Below are positions 30,855 through 42,365 of a stretch of DNA of 64,000 bases, piece after piece. The position numbers and the translations under genes were made by a program. Source of the stretch: Blastocystis sp. Blastoise (lineage: Eukaryota > Sar > Bigyra > Opalinata > Blastocystidae). The stretch covers positions 186,001 through 250,000 of the forward strand of contig JBBPEB010000032.1 in assembly GCA_039096225.1 (NCBI GenBank), given 5' to 3'. Every line of letters begins with the position of its first letter. Position 1 is the stretch's first letter. The notes beneath the pieces were generated by a model that saw nothing but the letters and a program-made list of their open reading frames with translations, had not been told where the DNA came from and searched no databases.

Positions 30855-31499
30855 AATATTATTTTCATATAACATCTTTCATCAAAAATTAAAAAATAAT
30901 TAAAAATAACGCAAATAAAAACATTACTAGATTATTTTTAAGTATCTCTTTGTTTCTTCTCTTATATCTTTTCCATGAAACACTTTTTTAATTATTACTC
31001 TTTTTAATTCTATTGCATTTTTTTTTTTCCAAATTTATCTTGTTGCTTATAGTTCTTTTCAAAGTCTCTTATTTTTTCAAATTCTATATTTTATAGATAT
31101 TTTATTAGAGCGGTTCAAAAGTTGCGACGAGTTGCGACACTTTTTTAATATTATTTTATAAACAAAACGAATCTTTAAAAAAAAAACATAAATAAAACAC
31201 ATAAAATACAAATTATGAATAAGTTAAGAAAAATATTAATCAAGATTGATTTCTGAAACATTACTAAAAGTGGATAAATTATCAAAAGAAATTGATAAAA
31301 TATCATCAAGAGAATCAGATAAAACACTATTTGAATTGAAATTCGCATTTTTTTCTTCATTTTCACTTTCATTTGATAATATTTCATTATCATCTACAAT
31401 TGTTATTGAAGAATCATCGATTGTAGTATCTATTTCATCTTCAATAATCATTGAATCATTTTGAATTGAAATAGTATCTATTTGTGGATTCAAATAGAA

Positions 31500-32200
31500 A
31501 AATAAATCTCTAAATTATCATCAGAATAACCAAATTTATTCTTTGTAAATAAAATATTCATAAAAGAGAAAGATCTTTCTACACTAACAGTAGTAGAAGG
31601 TAATTGAAGAATGAAAGAATTATTTTAGAAATAGATGGAATTTGTCTAAGAAGAGGAAAATAGAATTTTATCATTTGTTCTTTACTCATCATATTTTGAG
31701 TAAAACATTCATTTTTTTTTTCTTTTCAATATCAATAAAATCTTTCAATTTTGAAACACATAATAAATAATCTTTCTTTTCTATATCTAAAAATTCAGAT
31801 GAAGTGAAAGAAGGAAATGAAGGAGTCATCAAGAAAGGATTGAAATATTTTACTTCATTATAAAATATCATTTGTTTCTTATTCATGAATTTGATTTCTT
31901 TCAATTTTAATAATGTATTCGTAAAACCTATATAATATAAATAAATAATAATAATAATAATAAATATACTTTTCTTATATTCTTGAATAAATGAAGATTG
32001 AACATTTGAAAAATTATTTTCTTCACATATTTCATTCACTATCATAATTATATTATTTTTTCAATTTTTCAATTGTTCTTCAATTTCATCTATCAAACTA
32101 GAAACATTACAACATTGAAAATTATCATTTGATAATAATTTTAATATTTCTTCAAACTTTATTCCACTCTTCAAAAGAATCGACATTTCGATATGTAAAG
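31500..32200 (-). pseudogene. hAT transposase C-terminal half, frame-broken
   Basis: On the minus strand near 31500-31600 one frame reads LPSTTVSVERSFSFMNILFT followed by a Leu-Glu-Ile-Tyr-Phe segment. This is the hallmark dimerisation end of hAT transposases (S-V-E-R-S-F-S and downstream L-E). Upstream pieces in other frames, such as YFNPFLMTPSFPSFTSSEF and LLKSGIKFEEILKLLSNDN, lie where the middle of the protein should be. At least two frameshifts or stops separate them; short TA-rich introns cannot be excluded, but the stops suggest decay. It starts next to the terminal repeat at 32203. The middle third of a full-length hAT protein is missing. Confidence 0.75.
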
Positions 32201-32202
32201 AA

Positions 32203-32417
32203 TAGAGCGCTTCAAAAGTTGCGACAAATCGAGTTGCGACAAATTTCACAACTTGTCGCAACTTGTCGCAATTTGTCGCAACTTTTTTTACCCCGAGTAT
32301 ATCGAGAGTCCCGTGATTATTTTATTAATTTGGCAACTAATTAAGACTTGTTTAAAAAAAGAATTCAGTGTCGCAATTTGTCACAACTTTGTCACAACTT
32401 TTCATTTAAACATATAT
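32203..32417 (+). repeat. Long inverted repeat, left arm
   Basis: About 215 bp that match, in reverse complement, 34604-34819 at roughly 90 percent identity by eye. Shared features in order: TAGAGC-GTTCAAAAGTTG, GTCGCAACTTGTCGCAATTT, GAGAGTCCCGTGATTATTTT, AATTCAGTGTCGCAATTTG and TTCATTTAAACATATAT. Confidence 0.92.
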
Positions 32418-32808
32418 AGACCTATTTTACATTTATATAAAATATGATAATTTATGAAATTCATAGTGGTGAATATAATAAGCATCAAGAATTATTTAAA
32501 TACTTAATTCAAACAAAGAAAAACATTAAAAATACTTTTCAAAAAATCATGAATATTTTTTTTACAGTCAAAAAAATGAAATATTCACGGGAGATTATTA
32601 ATTTTCAGTCATTTTAAAATATATAAATAATTGAAAGAAATCATCTCATTTTCATTAATTTATATTTCTATATAAATCGTTCTTTCAATATAGATTCATT
32701 CATCTATTCATAAAGTCTTCTTTAATACTCATTTCTATCAATAAAATATCATTCTAAGAATCAAAAGAAGTATATATATGTATTCATCATTCTTAATTAT
32801 CTTTAGAT

Positions 32809-33596
32809 ATGGTTAAAAAAACAATGAAACAATATAATAATCATAAAGTGAAAAGAACAGAAAAGAAGAAGTCTTCATCTACTAAGAAAAGTGAGAATGT
32901 TAGAACGAGAATCTACAAAATGAATCCAATAAGTCGTTTAACAAAAATAAAATTATCATCCACTATGAATGAAGAAGAAAAGAAATGTTTTATATCAAAG
33001 AATAATAATCTTCGTTGTATTTATTGTAATTGTATTGTAGATCATAAAAGATTATCTTCTATTAATAAACATCTCAATACTGATATGCATATTTCTAATA
33101 TGAATTCATTCATGAAAGAAAAGTCTTCTACTGTACCTTCTATAAAGAAAACTAATAATATAAAAAATAGAATTATTGAATCTAATGTGAATTATATAAG
33201 ATTTGAAAAATTAATAGAATTATTTTTAGAAGAATGTATTCCTATTAATAAATTTAAGAAACCTCAATTTAGAATGAAATTGAAAAATATATTTGAAATG
33301 AATAATAATCATATGCCTTGTTATAATACTATTCAAAAACGAATTATTCCTAAATTATATGATGAACGTATTCAATATGTAAAAATGAATTTAGATAAAT
33401 GTCCTCTAGCTGTTCTATGTGATTCTTCTACCTCAGATGCTGGTTCTAATTATTTATCAATAATCGTAAGAAAATTGAATTCTTTCAATTTGAATGAACC
33501 TTTCTACTTAATAAACTTGAAAAGAATGGAAAATCAAAAATCAAATAATTTTCTTTCTATCATTTAAGATACATTAGAAAAATGGAACATTAAAAG
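32809..33596 (+). pseudogene. hAT transposase N-terminal half with BED-type zinc finger
   Basis: Open from ATG 32809 to TAA 33565-33567, 252 residues. A Lys/Arg-rich start (likely nuclear signal) is followed by a BED-like finger, LRCIYCNCIVDHKRL then NKHLNTDMH, with the C-x-x-C and H-x5-H ligands. Residues 110-200 resemble the helical region before the catalytic core, and CPLAVLCDSSTSDAG then YLSIIVR looks like the first catalytic Asp strand of the RNase H fold. After the stop the same frame resumes as DTLEKWNIK and then runs straight into the terminal repeat at 33597, so the protein is cut before the remaining catalytic residues. It lies inside the long inverted repeats. Confidence 0.8.
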
Positions 33597-34603
33597 TAGA
33601 GCGGTTCAAAAGTTGCGACAAAAGTTGCGACAAGTTGCGACAAGTTGCGACAAAAGTTAAGACAAAAGTTAAGACAAGTTAAGACAGTTGTGACACTTTT
33701 TATATCTCATTTGTAAGTCATATATTTATTATATAATATATTTAAATAAATAATTATAAAGATATTTTCATGATGATTACATAAATAATAAGTTTAATAC
33801 CTAAAATAAGCGTTTTAAACACTAAAAATTGATATTTTTGAAATTCATAAGAAAAATTCATTAGATAAATATACTTATTTTAATCATTTTAACAATCTTT
33901 TAACGATTTTTAAAATATTATATAATTTTTATATTATCAAAATAATGTTATTAAATATTAAAATCGAAGAATTGAATGTCATAAAAGCTTCATTGAAGAT
34001 AAAATGAGCTCATTAAGTATAAAAATATTTTTAAAATGATTCATTTCTTCATAATGAGCTAATAATGAGCTATTGATAACATATATATTCAAATAATTTA
34101 ATTTCATCAAAATTCAATTTTTAGCATTCTTCATTAAACATCATATAATGAATCATTATGATATAAATATGTATCTATATGATAATTAATAGTCAATTAT
34201 AAATATATTATTCTTAATTAGATGACAAGATGAGCTGATAAAAATAAATTCAGTTCAAAATGGCTTAAAATCAATCTATTCATGAACCAATTTTCATTAT
34301 TAAATACTATGAATGATAAACATAATAATTTTAATTGAATATAATTAAATAATTAATAGAACATCAAACTCAAATTCATTTGAATTTTGATTAGAAAATG
34401 TAATTTCAAAAATGAGTCAAAAATGGATTTATCCCGTAAATAAATCAATTTTTTGACTGGAAAAAAATTGTTCAAAATATTTAGAATTCTTTCTTTAATT
34501 CATTTCATGATCTTTTCATTTTTATAAAATGAAATTTGGTATATATATTTGCCGATACTTAATTTATATAATGATATATTCTATTATATAAAATATTAAT
34601 TAA

Positions 34604-34819
34604 ATATATGTTTAAATGAAAAGTTGTGACAAAGTTGTGACAAATTGCGACACTGAATTCATTCTTTAAACAAGTCTTTTTTAATTGCCAAATTAATAAA
34701 ATAATCACGGGACTCTCGCCATTATTCATGGTTAAAAAAGTTGCGACAAATTGCGACAAGTTGCGACAAGTTGTGAAATTTGTCGCAACTCGATTTGTCG
34801 CAACTTTTGAACCGCTCTA
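34604..34819 (-). repeat. Long inverted repeat, right arm
   Basis: Reverse complement of 32203-32417, including the outer TAGAGCGGTTC end at 34819. A further terminal-repeat copy ends at 34870, so the right end is doubled. Confidence 0.92.
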
Positions 34820-34870
34820 CTTTTGTCTTAACTTTTGTCGCAACTTTGTCGCAACTTTTGAACTGCTCTA

Positions 34871-35237
34871 ATTCAACCGCTTATATATTTGTTTTTTTTT
34901 CAATTTATTTAAAAATAATCATTTGATTACATTTTTTTTTATATTATTATTTTAATTAAAGAATATGTTAGATGTGTTTGCAAATATAAATATATTTAAT
35001 GGTGACAACTTTTTCACAATTATTATAATCCTAAGTTTATACAAGCCACATATCGCTTCATTGTATAAATTATAACACTTTGTTTAAGTCAACAAAGTGA
35101 TGTTAAATATCGTCATTTTTGTTTCTTTTTATCATTTGAAATAGAAAAAAATGATTATTCTGATAAGAAGATACTTAATATATTTAACTCAAAGTAAGTG
35201 AATAAAAAAATATATTATTGAAAAAATAAGAAAAATA
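34871..35237. other. Spacer between transposon and tRNA-Cys
   Basis: AT-rich, with poly-T runs; the final part is the tRNA 3' flank. No TTTT-independent feature identified. Confidence 0.5.
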
Positions 35238-35309
35238 AGCAGCCAGGCGGGTTTGAACCACCGACCGCACGATCTGCAATCGTATGCTCTACCACTGAGC
35301 TATGGCTGC
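35238..35309 (-). tRNA. tRNA-Cys (GCA)
   Basis: On the minus strand the acceptor arm GCAGCCA pairs with TGGCTGC, the D stem is GCTC/GAGC, the anticodon stem TACGA/TCGTG holds the loop TTGCAGA (anticodon GCA), and the T arm is GGTGG-TTCAAAC-CCGCC with a T/CCGCC helix. Discriminator base U73 is the identity element of tRNA-Cys. No intron, no encoded CCA. Confidence 0.96.
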
Positions 35310-36023
35310 TCTTGGGATTGTGTTTTCTAATATATGTACATAATAAATTCATCTTATTCTTAACGATTTATAAATGATATTATAAGTTATAAATATTAAG
35401 AGAGTTTGTAAGAATATATCAAAAGAAGTGAAGTATACCATTAAGAATTGATAAGATATGAGAAAAGAACAAAGGATAGTTTTTTTTCTGGATTCATGAT
35501 TATTATTTTTTTTGATGATTAGCAAAAGAGATATATTAGTAAAAAAACATTGAAAAAAATATATTATTTATATATAGATATTTTTTAAATAATATTTAAT
35601 ATAAAAAAACAGGCTCAACTTAAGATGATAATCAAAATTACGTATTTTCATAAATAAGAGTTGCGAGAATTCAAAAAAAAATATTTTTGACTAGAACACA
35701 TTGAAAAAATAAAACGAATTAATGAATAGGACAAGAAAATTATTCTTAAAAGTGATTAATTAGGAACAAATGATATCATTCAGTATGTGATAATAAATGA
35801 ATTCATTTTTATAAATAAGTATGACAACAAATGGAAGACTCACTTGTTGTCAAACAGTTTCTTCATAGGAGAAGATTCCCTTCTTTAGAGGCGATGATTC
35901 TCGCGGAAAAATGATTATAAGTGCACAAAAATGAAAAATAATTTATTAGTTGGAGACAGTATCAACGAAGTTTTCCCTTTTTTATCACAAGTATTATTTA
36001 ATTATATCTATATATTAAAAACG
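35310..36023. other. Upstream region of PDH E2
   Basis: AT-rich region between the divergent tRNA-Cys and the E2 gene. A Met at 35931 is in frame with E2 but adds an atypical 31-residue extension; I treat it as 5' UTR. Confidence 0.5.
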
Positions 36024-37684
36024 ATGTTTGCTTTAAAAGGAATTTCTCAAACTGCTATAAGATCATCTACAGTTGTTAGTAACACATGGTCTTTTTATTC
36101 TCATTCTGTTCGTTTCTTTGCTGTCATGCCTGATTTCATGGAAATTTCTATGCCAGCTTTATCTCCTACTATGTCTAACGGAAGTATTGCTCAATGGTTA
36201 GTTAAGGAAGGTGATGCCGTCAAGCCTGGAGATGTTCTTGCTTCAATTCAAACTGATAAAAGTACTCTTGATTTTGTGACACAAGATGAAGGATATGTTG
36301 CTAAAATATTAAAACCTGCTGGTGATGATTTGATTGATATTGGTGTTCCCATTGCTGTTATGGTATGATACATTATAATATTATAATATTTTTTATTATT
36401 TCTCTGACAATTATGTAAAAATAGGTGGATAACAAGGAGGATATTTCAAAGTATGTGGCAGAGAGTGGTTCTTCCGCGGCTCCTGCGGCTCCTGCGGCTC
36501 CTGCGGCTGTTGAACCAGCTGTTGCTTCTACTGCTCCTAGTACTCCTGCTACTACAGTTGCATCCTCCGATAGCAGTAGACCTTTTATTAGTCCTTTTGC
36601 TAAAGTTGAAGCTGAGAAGAAAGGCATTGATATACATACTTTAAAGGGAACAGGCCCTAATGGCAGAATCATTGCTGCGGATGTAGCTGACACTGCTGTT
36701 CCTACTAAATCTACTGTTACTCCTGTTGCTGCTAAATCTGCTTCAACAATTCCTGTAGTTGCTCTTGATGATGAGAGAGGATTTGAAGATATAAAGTTAA
36801 GTCCCATGCGAAAGGTGATTGCTAAACGTTTGACGGAGTCTAAACAAAGTATACCTCATTATTATCTCTCTATTGATTGTCTCATGGACCCTCTACTTCA
36901 ACTTCGTTCTCGTTTGAATAAAGAACTTGAAAATCGTGGAAAACTTTCAATTAATGATTTTGTCTTAAAAGCAGCTGCTTTATCACTTCGTGATATGCCT
37001 GCTGTTAACGCAAGTTGGATGAATGATTATATTCGTCAATATAAATATGTCGATGTCTCTGTTGCTGTTGCTATTCCTGAGGGTCTTATTACTCCAGTCG
37101 TCCCTGATGCCGATAAACGAGGTCTTCTCTCTATTTCTAACGAAGTACGTACTCTATCAAAACAAGCTAAAGAAAACACATTAACTCCTGAACAATATAA
37201 TGGAGGTACCTTTACTGTCAGTAATCTTGGAATGTTTGGAATCAAAAACTTTACTGCTATTATCAATCCTCCTCAAGTATATTATTTAGTTACTATAGTT
37301 TATATATATATATTATATTATATTATAGTCATGTATTCTTGCTGTTGGTGGACTTGAAAAACGTGTTGTTCCTAATCCTCAAGGTATATATAATATATAT
37401 AATATATATAATATATAATATATATAATATATATAATATATATAATATATATAATATATATAATATATATAATATATATATAGATTCCAAGTTATATAAT
37501 ATATCTTCCTTCATGAACTTCACATTATCCTGTGATCACAGAATTGTTGATGGCGCTTTAGGAGCCAAATGGCTTCAAGTCTTTAAGAATTATATATACT
37601 CTAGTATCACTATTCTTATACTTTATGTATCTATTTGTACATATATATAGTTATATTGAAAAACCTGAAACGTTATTATTATAA
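36024..37684 (+). CDS. DLAT: Dihydrolipoyl acetyltransferase, E2 of pyruvate dehydrogenase
   Basis: E2 transfers the acetyl group from lipoamide to CoA in the mitochondrial matrix. The start at 36024 gives MFALKGISQTAIRSSTVVSN, a Ser/Arg-rich presequence without acidic residues. One lipoyl domain follows (MPALSPTMSNGSIAQWLVKE, lipoyl-lysine in QTDKSTLDF), then an Ala/Pro linker with three GCTCCTGCG repeats, the E1/E3-binding domain (SPFAKVEAEKKGIDI, GTGPNGRIIAADV), and the catalytic domain ending in LSCDHRIVDGALGAKWLQVF with the active-site His and Asp. Exons: 36024-36362, 36425-37276, 37329-37383, then from about 37483. The expected end YIEKPETLLL is encoded at about 37652-37684, but I find no GT-AG intron that joins it in frame to FKNY near 37595. 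Otherwise complete. Confidence 0.92.
37384..37482. repeat. TATATAATA repeats in E2 intron
   Basis: The intron before the last E2 exon block consists of repeated ATATATAATA-type units. Confidence 0.85.
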
Positions 37685-38018
37685 GACAATTTTTACTACT
37701 TTATACTATTATTTGAAATTATATTTTATTTATCATTATAAATATGCGTTTATTATTTTACATATTCAAAATATATTGTTATATTATGAAAACAAAATAG
37801 AATAATTGTTAGATTTCATTTTACTATATCAGAATGTAAACAAAATTCACCTTTATAAATAAGAGAATAGTAAGGTATTACAAAGATATATGTGAATAAT
37901 AGTCAACAAATATATGATGAAATTTTATAGAATAGGTTAATAATAATAATAAGAAGAAGAAGAAAAATGAAAAAAAGTAATAATAAATTAGAAACGATAT
38001 ACATATATTACAAATATT
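37685..38018. other. Convergent spacer E2/TLDc gene
   Basis: AT-rich spacer with an (AAT)/(AAG) stretch near 37938-37965; nothing coding seen. Confidence 0.55.
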
Positions 38019-38722
38019 TTAGGATTTTTTTTGTTGATGACAACATGACCTATTTTTTTCTTTCTTTTCAAATGAGTCATAATCAGAATATACTTCCATT
38101 TCAACAACAGAAAAGTCATTATTTTTAGAGGAAGATCCTGAGTTCGAGAAGAAGCTGTTGCCTGTTTCAGGATAGGGTGAAGGGAAAATCAGATTATGTT
38201 TAAATAATTGAACACTACCTATATCAAATCGTCCATCAAGATTATCATCATAAATACCAAAGGCCTCAGAGAACAAGATTGGAATATGAGGGTCATTACA
38301 GAGGATTCCGTACGAAATATAGTCAGGACTAATGGGGATCTGCACGTGATTATACCCAAATGGATTGGTTAGTGTGAATAGGAACAATTGAGGGTCTTTG
38401 CGCCATCCTAAAGTGGCTATAGTAATATATGAAGAAAATAAGAGATTTATATTATAAAGATAAAGTATATATATTGTTATAAAAAAATATTTTAAATGAT
38501 ATAACATGAAGGATATAGTATATATATAATATATAATATATATAATATACGATTTTCTTTATTATTCATAGAGTTCTCAATATTTCCCCAGCCTACGGAT
38601 GTATAGGCGCCAAAAGAGTAGAGAGCGTCATTGGTTTTACCTCCTTTCACTTTTAAGATCAATAAACAGTCTCTTTCTCGACATTTGATTCTCCAACAAT
38701 CTACACTCTTATGATGTTCACT

Positions 38723-38764
<42 letters not shown>

Positions 38765-39825
38765 ATTATTATTATTATTCTATATATTAAATAGACTAAT
38801 GATTATGATAAGAAGGAGAATATAATAATATCTACATACCGATAGCAAAGTCTCCATTTCTTTTCAGAAGGAAATAATGTTGAAATCCATAATTGATCTT
38901 GAGAAGTAAGAATAAGAGATAAATCATGGAAAATAATTTCATTGTTTCTGTTATGAATATGTTGATTAAAGAATGAATCTGTTAAGGAGAGCATTAGTGA
39001 ATGAACAAGACAAGAAGAAGTATTCTCAAGGGATCCATTGAGTTCATCAAGTTTCTCCATTATTGTGGATAAATCTAATTCAATATCAAATATATTACTT
39101 TGAATAGTATTTGGATTTGAATCAAATAAACTGAGTGATGTTTTATCATCAGATATTTTTTTCTCTTGTAATAATTTATTAGAAAGACTATTTGAAGTAT
39201 TTAAAGAAGATATACATAGTTGAATTTCATTTAATTTAACTTCTATAAGATTCTGAAGTGCCTTAATATTATTATAATCATGATATCGAATGTCTTCAAT
39301 AGTATCACTAACTTTTGTTACTTTACTTTCAAGTTTATTTATTGAATCAATTATTTTATTCATAGTATCTATGAGCAGAGTGGAGTCTTTGTTGATACTA
39401 CTATCATATGAATTTGAAATATTACTTATTGAGGATGGAATCGAATTTGTTGATAATTTTTCATTTTCAACTAACTTACTCATTTTAGATAGATGTACAA
39501 AATGCCTCTTGATAGCATTAGGAACTTGAATTCTACAGAAAGAAAAGATATCATAAACTGAATTTTGATCTTCTAATTCCAAGTCATTTATATATAAATC
39601 ATGGCCATTTAGTTCTGAGAAAACAAGATCAATGAATTCGTTTGATGTTTCTAAAATAATACATATATTGTCAGAAGAATAACTAGAACATTCCTTATAA
39701 ATTTCAAATAAATAACTATTTGAATATCTGCATAATATGGAATATCGCGTAGAGAATATATTACCCTCTTTTTGATTTGAAAAAAATATGAGTGAGTCGT
39801 TAATTTCTGTAGAATCTATACTCAT
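38019..39825 (-). CDS. BTB-like, coiled-coil and TLDc domain protein
   Basis: Starts MSIDSTEINDSLIFFSNQKE at 39825. The first 110 residues (ILCRYSNSYLFEIYKECSSY, IILETSNEFIDLVFSELNG, VYDIFSFCRIQVP) follow a BTB/T1-like plan. Residues about 120-250 are Ser/Asn/Leu/Lys-rich and heptad-like (STLLIDTMNKIIDSINKLES), a probable coiled coil. A TLDc-type domain follows over three exons: QLWISTLFPSEKKWRLCYR, then SVDCWRIKCRERDCLLILKV and SFGAYTSVGWG, then DPQLFLFTLTNPFGYNHVQI, ILFSEAFGIYDDNLDGRFDI and SVVEMEVYS. TLDc proteins protect against oxidative stress or regulate V-ATPase in other eukaryotes; coiled-coil plus TLDc proteins are known in amoebae. Stop at 38019-38021. TLDc assignment is fairly sure; the BTB part is inferred. 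Confidence 0.72.
38730..38779. repeat. (TA)n-(TTA)n in TLDc intron
   Basis: A TA run followed by TTA triplets inside an intron of the TLDc gene. Here the + strand carries TTA, so this short array is an exception to the usual sense-strand orientation. Confidence 0.8.
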
Positions 39826-40488
39826 ATTCTAGAGATATATTACAAAAAAAAAAATAGCTTAGCTTACAGTTTATTGATCAAACATAGTTAAATAGAATCA
39901 ATATTCCTTTGATATAAAAAAGATATAAAAAAAATCACTGTATCTTAAAAATGCAGTTAATGCATAAAATAATTGAAATACTAAAAACTAATATATTCAT
40001 ATCCACTTTAGTTGATTGTGTCAATTTCTAGAAGCCAAAAAATTTGTTCTAAGTTTTTTTTTCATATTTTTAAAATTTAAATGTATTAATTATTTTTATA
40101 CGAATAATAGATTGTTTATTTTTTAAATTTAAAAATAGAGAATGATTGAAAATGCGATTCAAGTAAGATTTAAAATATTCGTTGTTCATTCATTAAAAAA
40201 TACGAATAATATTATGAGCATAGAAGAAATGGATCATGTATATGTTTATAGAAGAGATTGACTTATAAATGAGCAAGGATATTATGAAAAAAAAATTATA
40301 TTTGGAAATGAGGTTAGTATACAAAACAAGAATAAATAAGAAATGGAAAATAGATAAACAGATGAAAAGACAAAAGAAAAAAAGCAATGGAATAGACAAC
40401 AGACAACAAACAACAAACAAAAAGACAGACATGACAAGAATACAGTGGACTAGATTTAGAATAAGGAGAAGAGAATTCTTTCAGTTAT
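39826..40488. other. Spacer between TLDc gene and UTP15 3' end
   Basis: AT-rich region in which both flanking genes run on the minus strand; it should contain the promoter of the TLDc gene and the 3' end of UTP15. No conserved ORF. Confidence 0.5.
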
Positions 40489-41463
40489 TTATTGAGAGAG
40501 ACTTTCCATCATTCCGAGAACATTCATTATCTATAGTATATTTATTATAAGTATATGAAGATATAATATAATGAATAATGAATATAATAATGAATAAGCG
40601 TAATAAGAACTTACTTCTTCTTGTGTGTTCATTTCTTGTTGAAGCACCGTATATAGTTTGCTGATGAAGTCGTCGATGATCTCCAGTCGACCTCCCACGG
40701 GAGTGTATTGGTCCAATAGGATACCAATGCAATCCGCAATGGGCAGAGAGAAGATCGGATACGTCACATACTTCAAGAAGAACGAAAGAAGATTCTCTAA
40801 GTCACTCCCTTCTCTTCCTTCAAAAGCGATAGCTAATCCATTTCGTTGTCTCAATTCTTCGAGAACACTCAACACTATTGTTGGCACCTTGGTTTTCATA
40901 GCCGCATCTAATGCCTTATGATAAGCAAACGTCTTAAGGCAGCGATCCCATTCCTTCATTTTCGGTTTCAGTTCGCGCTCGCGCTTCGTTCCCACCACTT
41001 GGGCATCTGCATCTGGAAGACTACGTTCCCCGCGGTTATAGAACTTGGCAGTATTCGCACGATATTCAATAACACGAGCCACAGGGGTAGCAGTTATTGT
41101 TCGTTGTTTAATATAAGTACATCCATTCACAGCACCCGTCACAAGACCTGTACCATCAGGGGAGACAGCTAGAGAGAGAAGAGGAGCAGGATACTTCAAC
41201 TCCGTTTGAAGATCATAAGACACTGTGTCATATACTTTGACCATGGAGTCCAGTCCAGCCGAGAGGAGATTATTCTTATAAATCGCCAGAGACGTGACGG
41301 CCTGTGTGTGCTTCGTTATAACATGGATAGGTTGTGCCATATTCATAATATCCCAAATATAAACTGAAGGACCTGAAGCGGTATATATATATTTATTACC
41401 TTGAGCGCTGTACACGAAATCGACGCACTCCGCGTGCGCACCAGTGCCAATACAAGTGTTTTC

Positions 41464-41496
<33 letters not shown>

Positions 41497-42365
41497 TTAA
41501 TAATAATATATAGAAAGAAGAAAAATAAATCCTCAGAGACGAGATTCGAATCATATATATATATATATCTTTAGCCGAGAGTTGGTCCTCATTGGAATAA
41601 TAAACATAATAATAAAAAGTATATATATATATATATACTGTTATCCCGAATATCCCATACTTTCACCATGTGGTCCATCCCTCCCGAGACGTATAAGTCC
41701 GGACTGTCTGCATAGGGGCACAGGGTACGCACATAATCCTAAAGAATACATATATAATACTAATAAATAGAGTAATAATAAGAATACTGTAATCATAATA
41801 GAATAACAATAAACAAAATAATAAGCAAAAATAGAATAATAAACAATGAATAATACTAAATATATACTGTATGTCCCTTAATAACGGATATGGGTTTCCC
41901 CGTGGTTATATCCCACAAGCGAATGGTTTTATCATCACCACCAGAAATGAGTTGTGTATTTATATTTGTAAATTGAACAGTATGTACAGGTCCTGTATGT
42001 CCTTTCATTTGACGTAACATCAGTTTCTTACTAACATCAAATACTTTAACAATTCCTTTCTCTGTACCTGCAGCTAATAACATACCATCATTACGAAGTA
42101 CACCTGAATAAGCAGTTTCTGTGAAACGAGAATATAAACGAAGCTTCTTTTTAGTTTGACCAGAATAATAAGCAATTTTGGTTCCTGATGTAATACAAAA
42201 ATCATGGGGTTCTGAACTCTGAAAACTAATGTAAGTAACACTAGATCCTAATTTCTCTTCTGGAAGAAGTTTGAATGACTTCCAATAACGCTCTTCAGGA
42301 GTTGTTTGAGCTTTTATAGTAGGTAAACGTTTAATTTGTAATTTTTTGAAAGTAGTTCCAGACAT
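40489..42365 (-). CDS. UTP15: UTP15, WD40 subunit of the small-subunit processome
   Basis: UTP15 belongs to the t-UTP (UTP-A) complex that binds pre-rRNA in the nucleolus and starts 18S maturation. From ATG 42365: KLQIKRLPTIKAQTTPEERY and WKSFKLLPE, the conserved N-terminus, then WD40 repeats such as VKVFDVSKKLMLRQMKGHTG, ISGGDDKTIRLWDITTGKPI, YVSGGMDHMVKVWDIRDN and LSAGLDSMVKVYD. After the propeller comes the UTP15 C-terminal helical domain: MKEWDRCLKTFAYHKALDAA, TKVPTIVLSVLEELRQRNGL and CIGILLDQYTPVGGRLEIID, with a last small exon MNVLGMMESLSQ and stop at 40489-40491. At least five exons. The reading is unbroken apart from introns, and exon GC content is distinctly higher than its surroundings. 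Confidence 0.94.

Larger units (their letters stand above)
31106..34870. mobile_element. Rearranged hAT-type DNA transposon
   Basis: Five copies of the terminal word TAGAGCGGTTCAAAAGTTG occur here: + orientation at 31106, 32203 (one change) and 33597; - orientation ending at 34819 and 34870 (one change). Each is followed inwards by GTTGCGACAA-type subterminal repeats. The TAGAG start fits hAT element ends. Between them lie two transposase remnants in opposite orientation (31500-32200 minus, 32809-33596 plus). Flanks of the outermost ends (TATTTTAT and ATTCAACC) do not form an 8-bp target duplication. The whole region is best read as a hAT element broken by nested insertion and inversion, and not autonomous. 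Confidence 0.8.

Noticed and set aside
31098-34878. 8-bp target duplication around the outer transposon ends
   Set aside because: Flanks TATTTTAT and ATTCAACC do not match, so no duplication can be claimed.
35931-36023. N-terminal extension of the E2 protein
   Set aside because: It contains acidic residues and lacks presequence character, whereas the Met at 36024 starts a good mitochondrial presequence.
36446-36644. Leu-rich and Ser/Arg-rich frames over the E2 linker
   Set aside because: Shadows of the Ala/Pro linker of the pyruvate dehydrogenase E2 gene.
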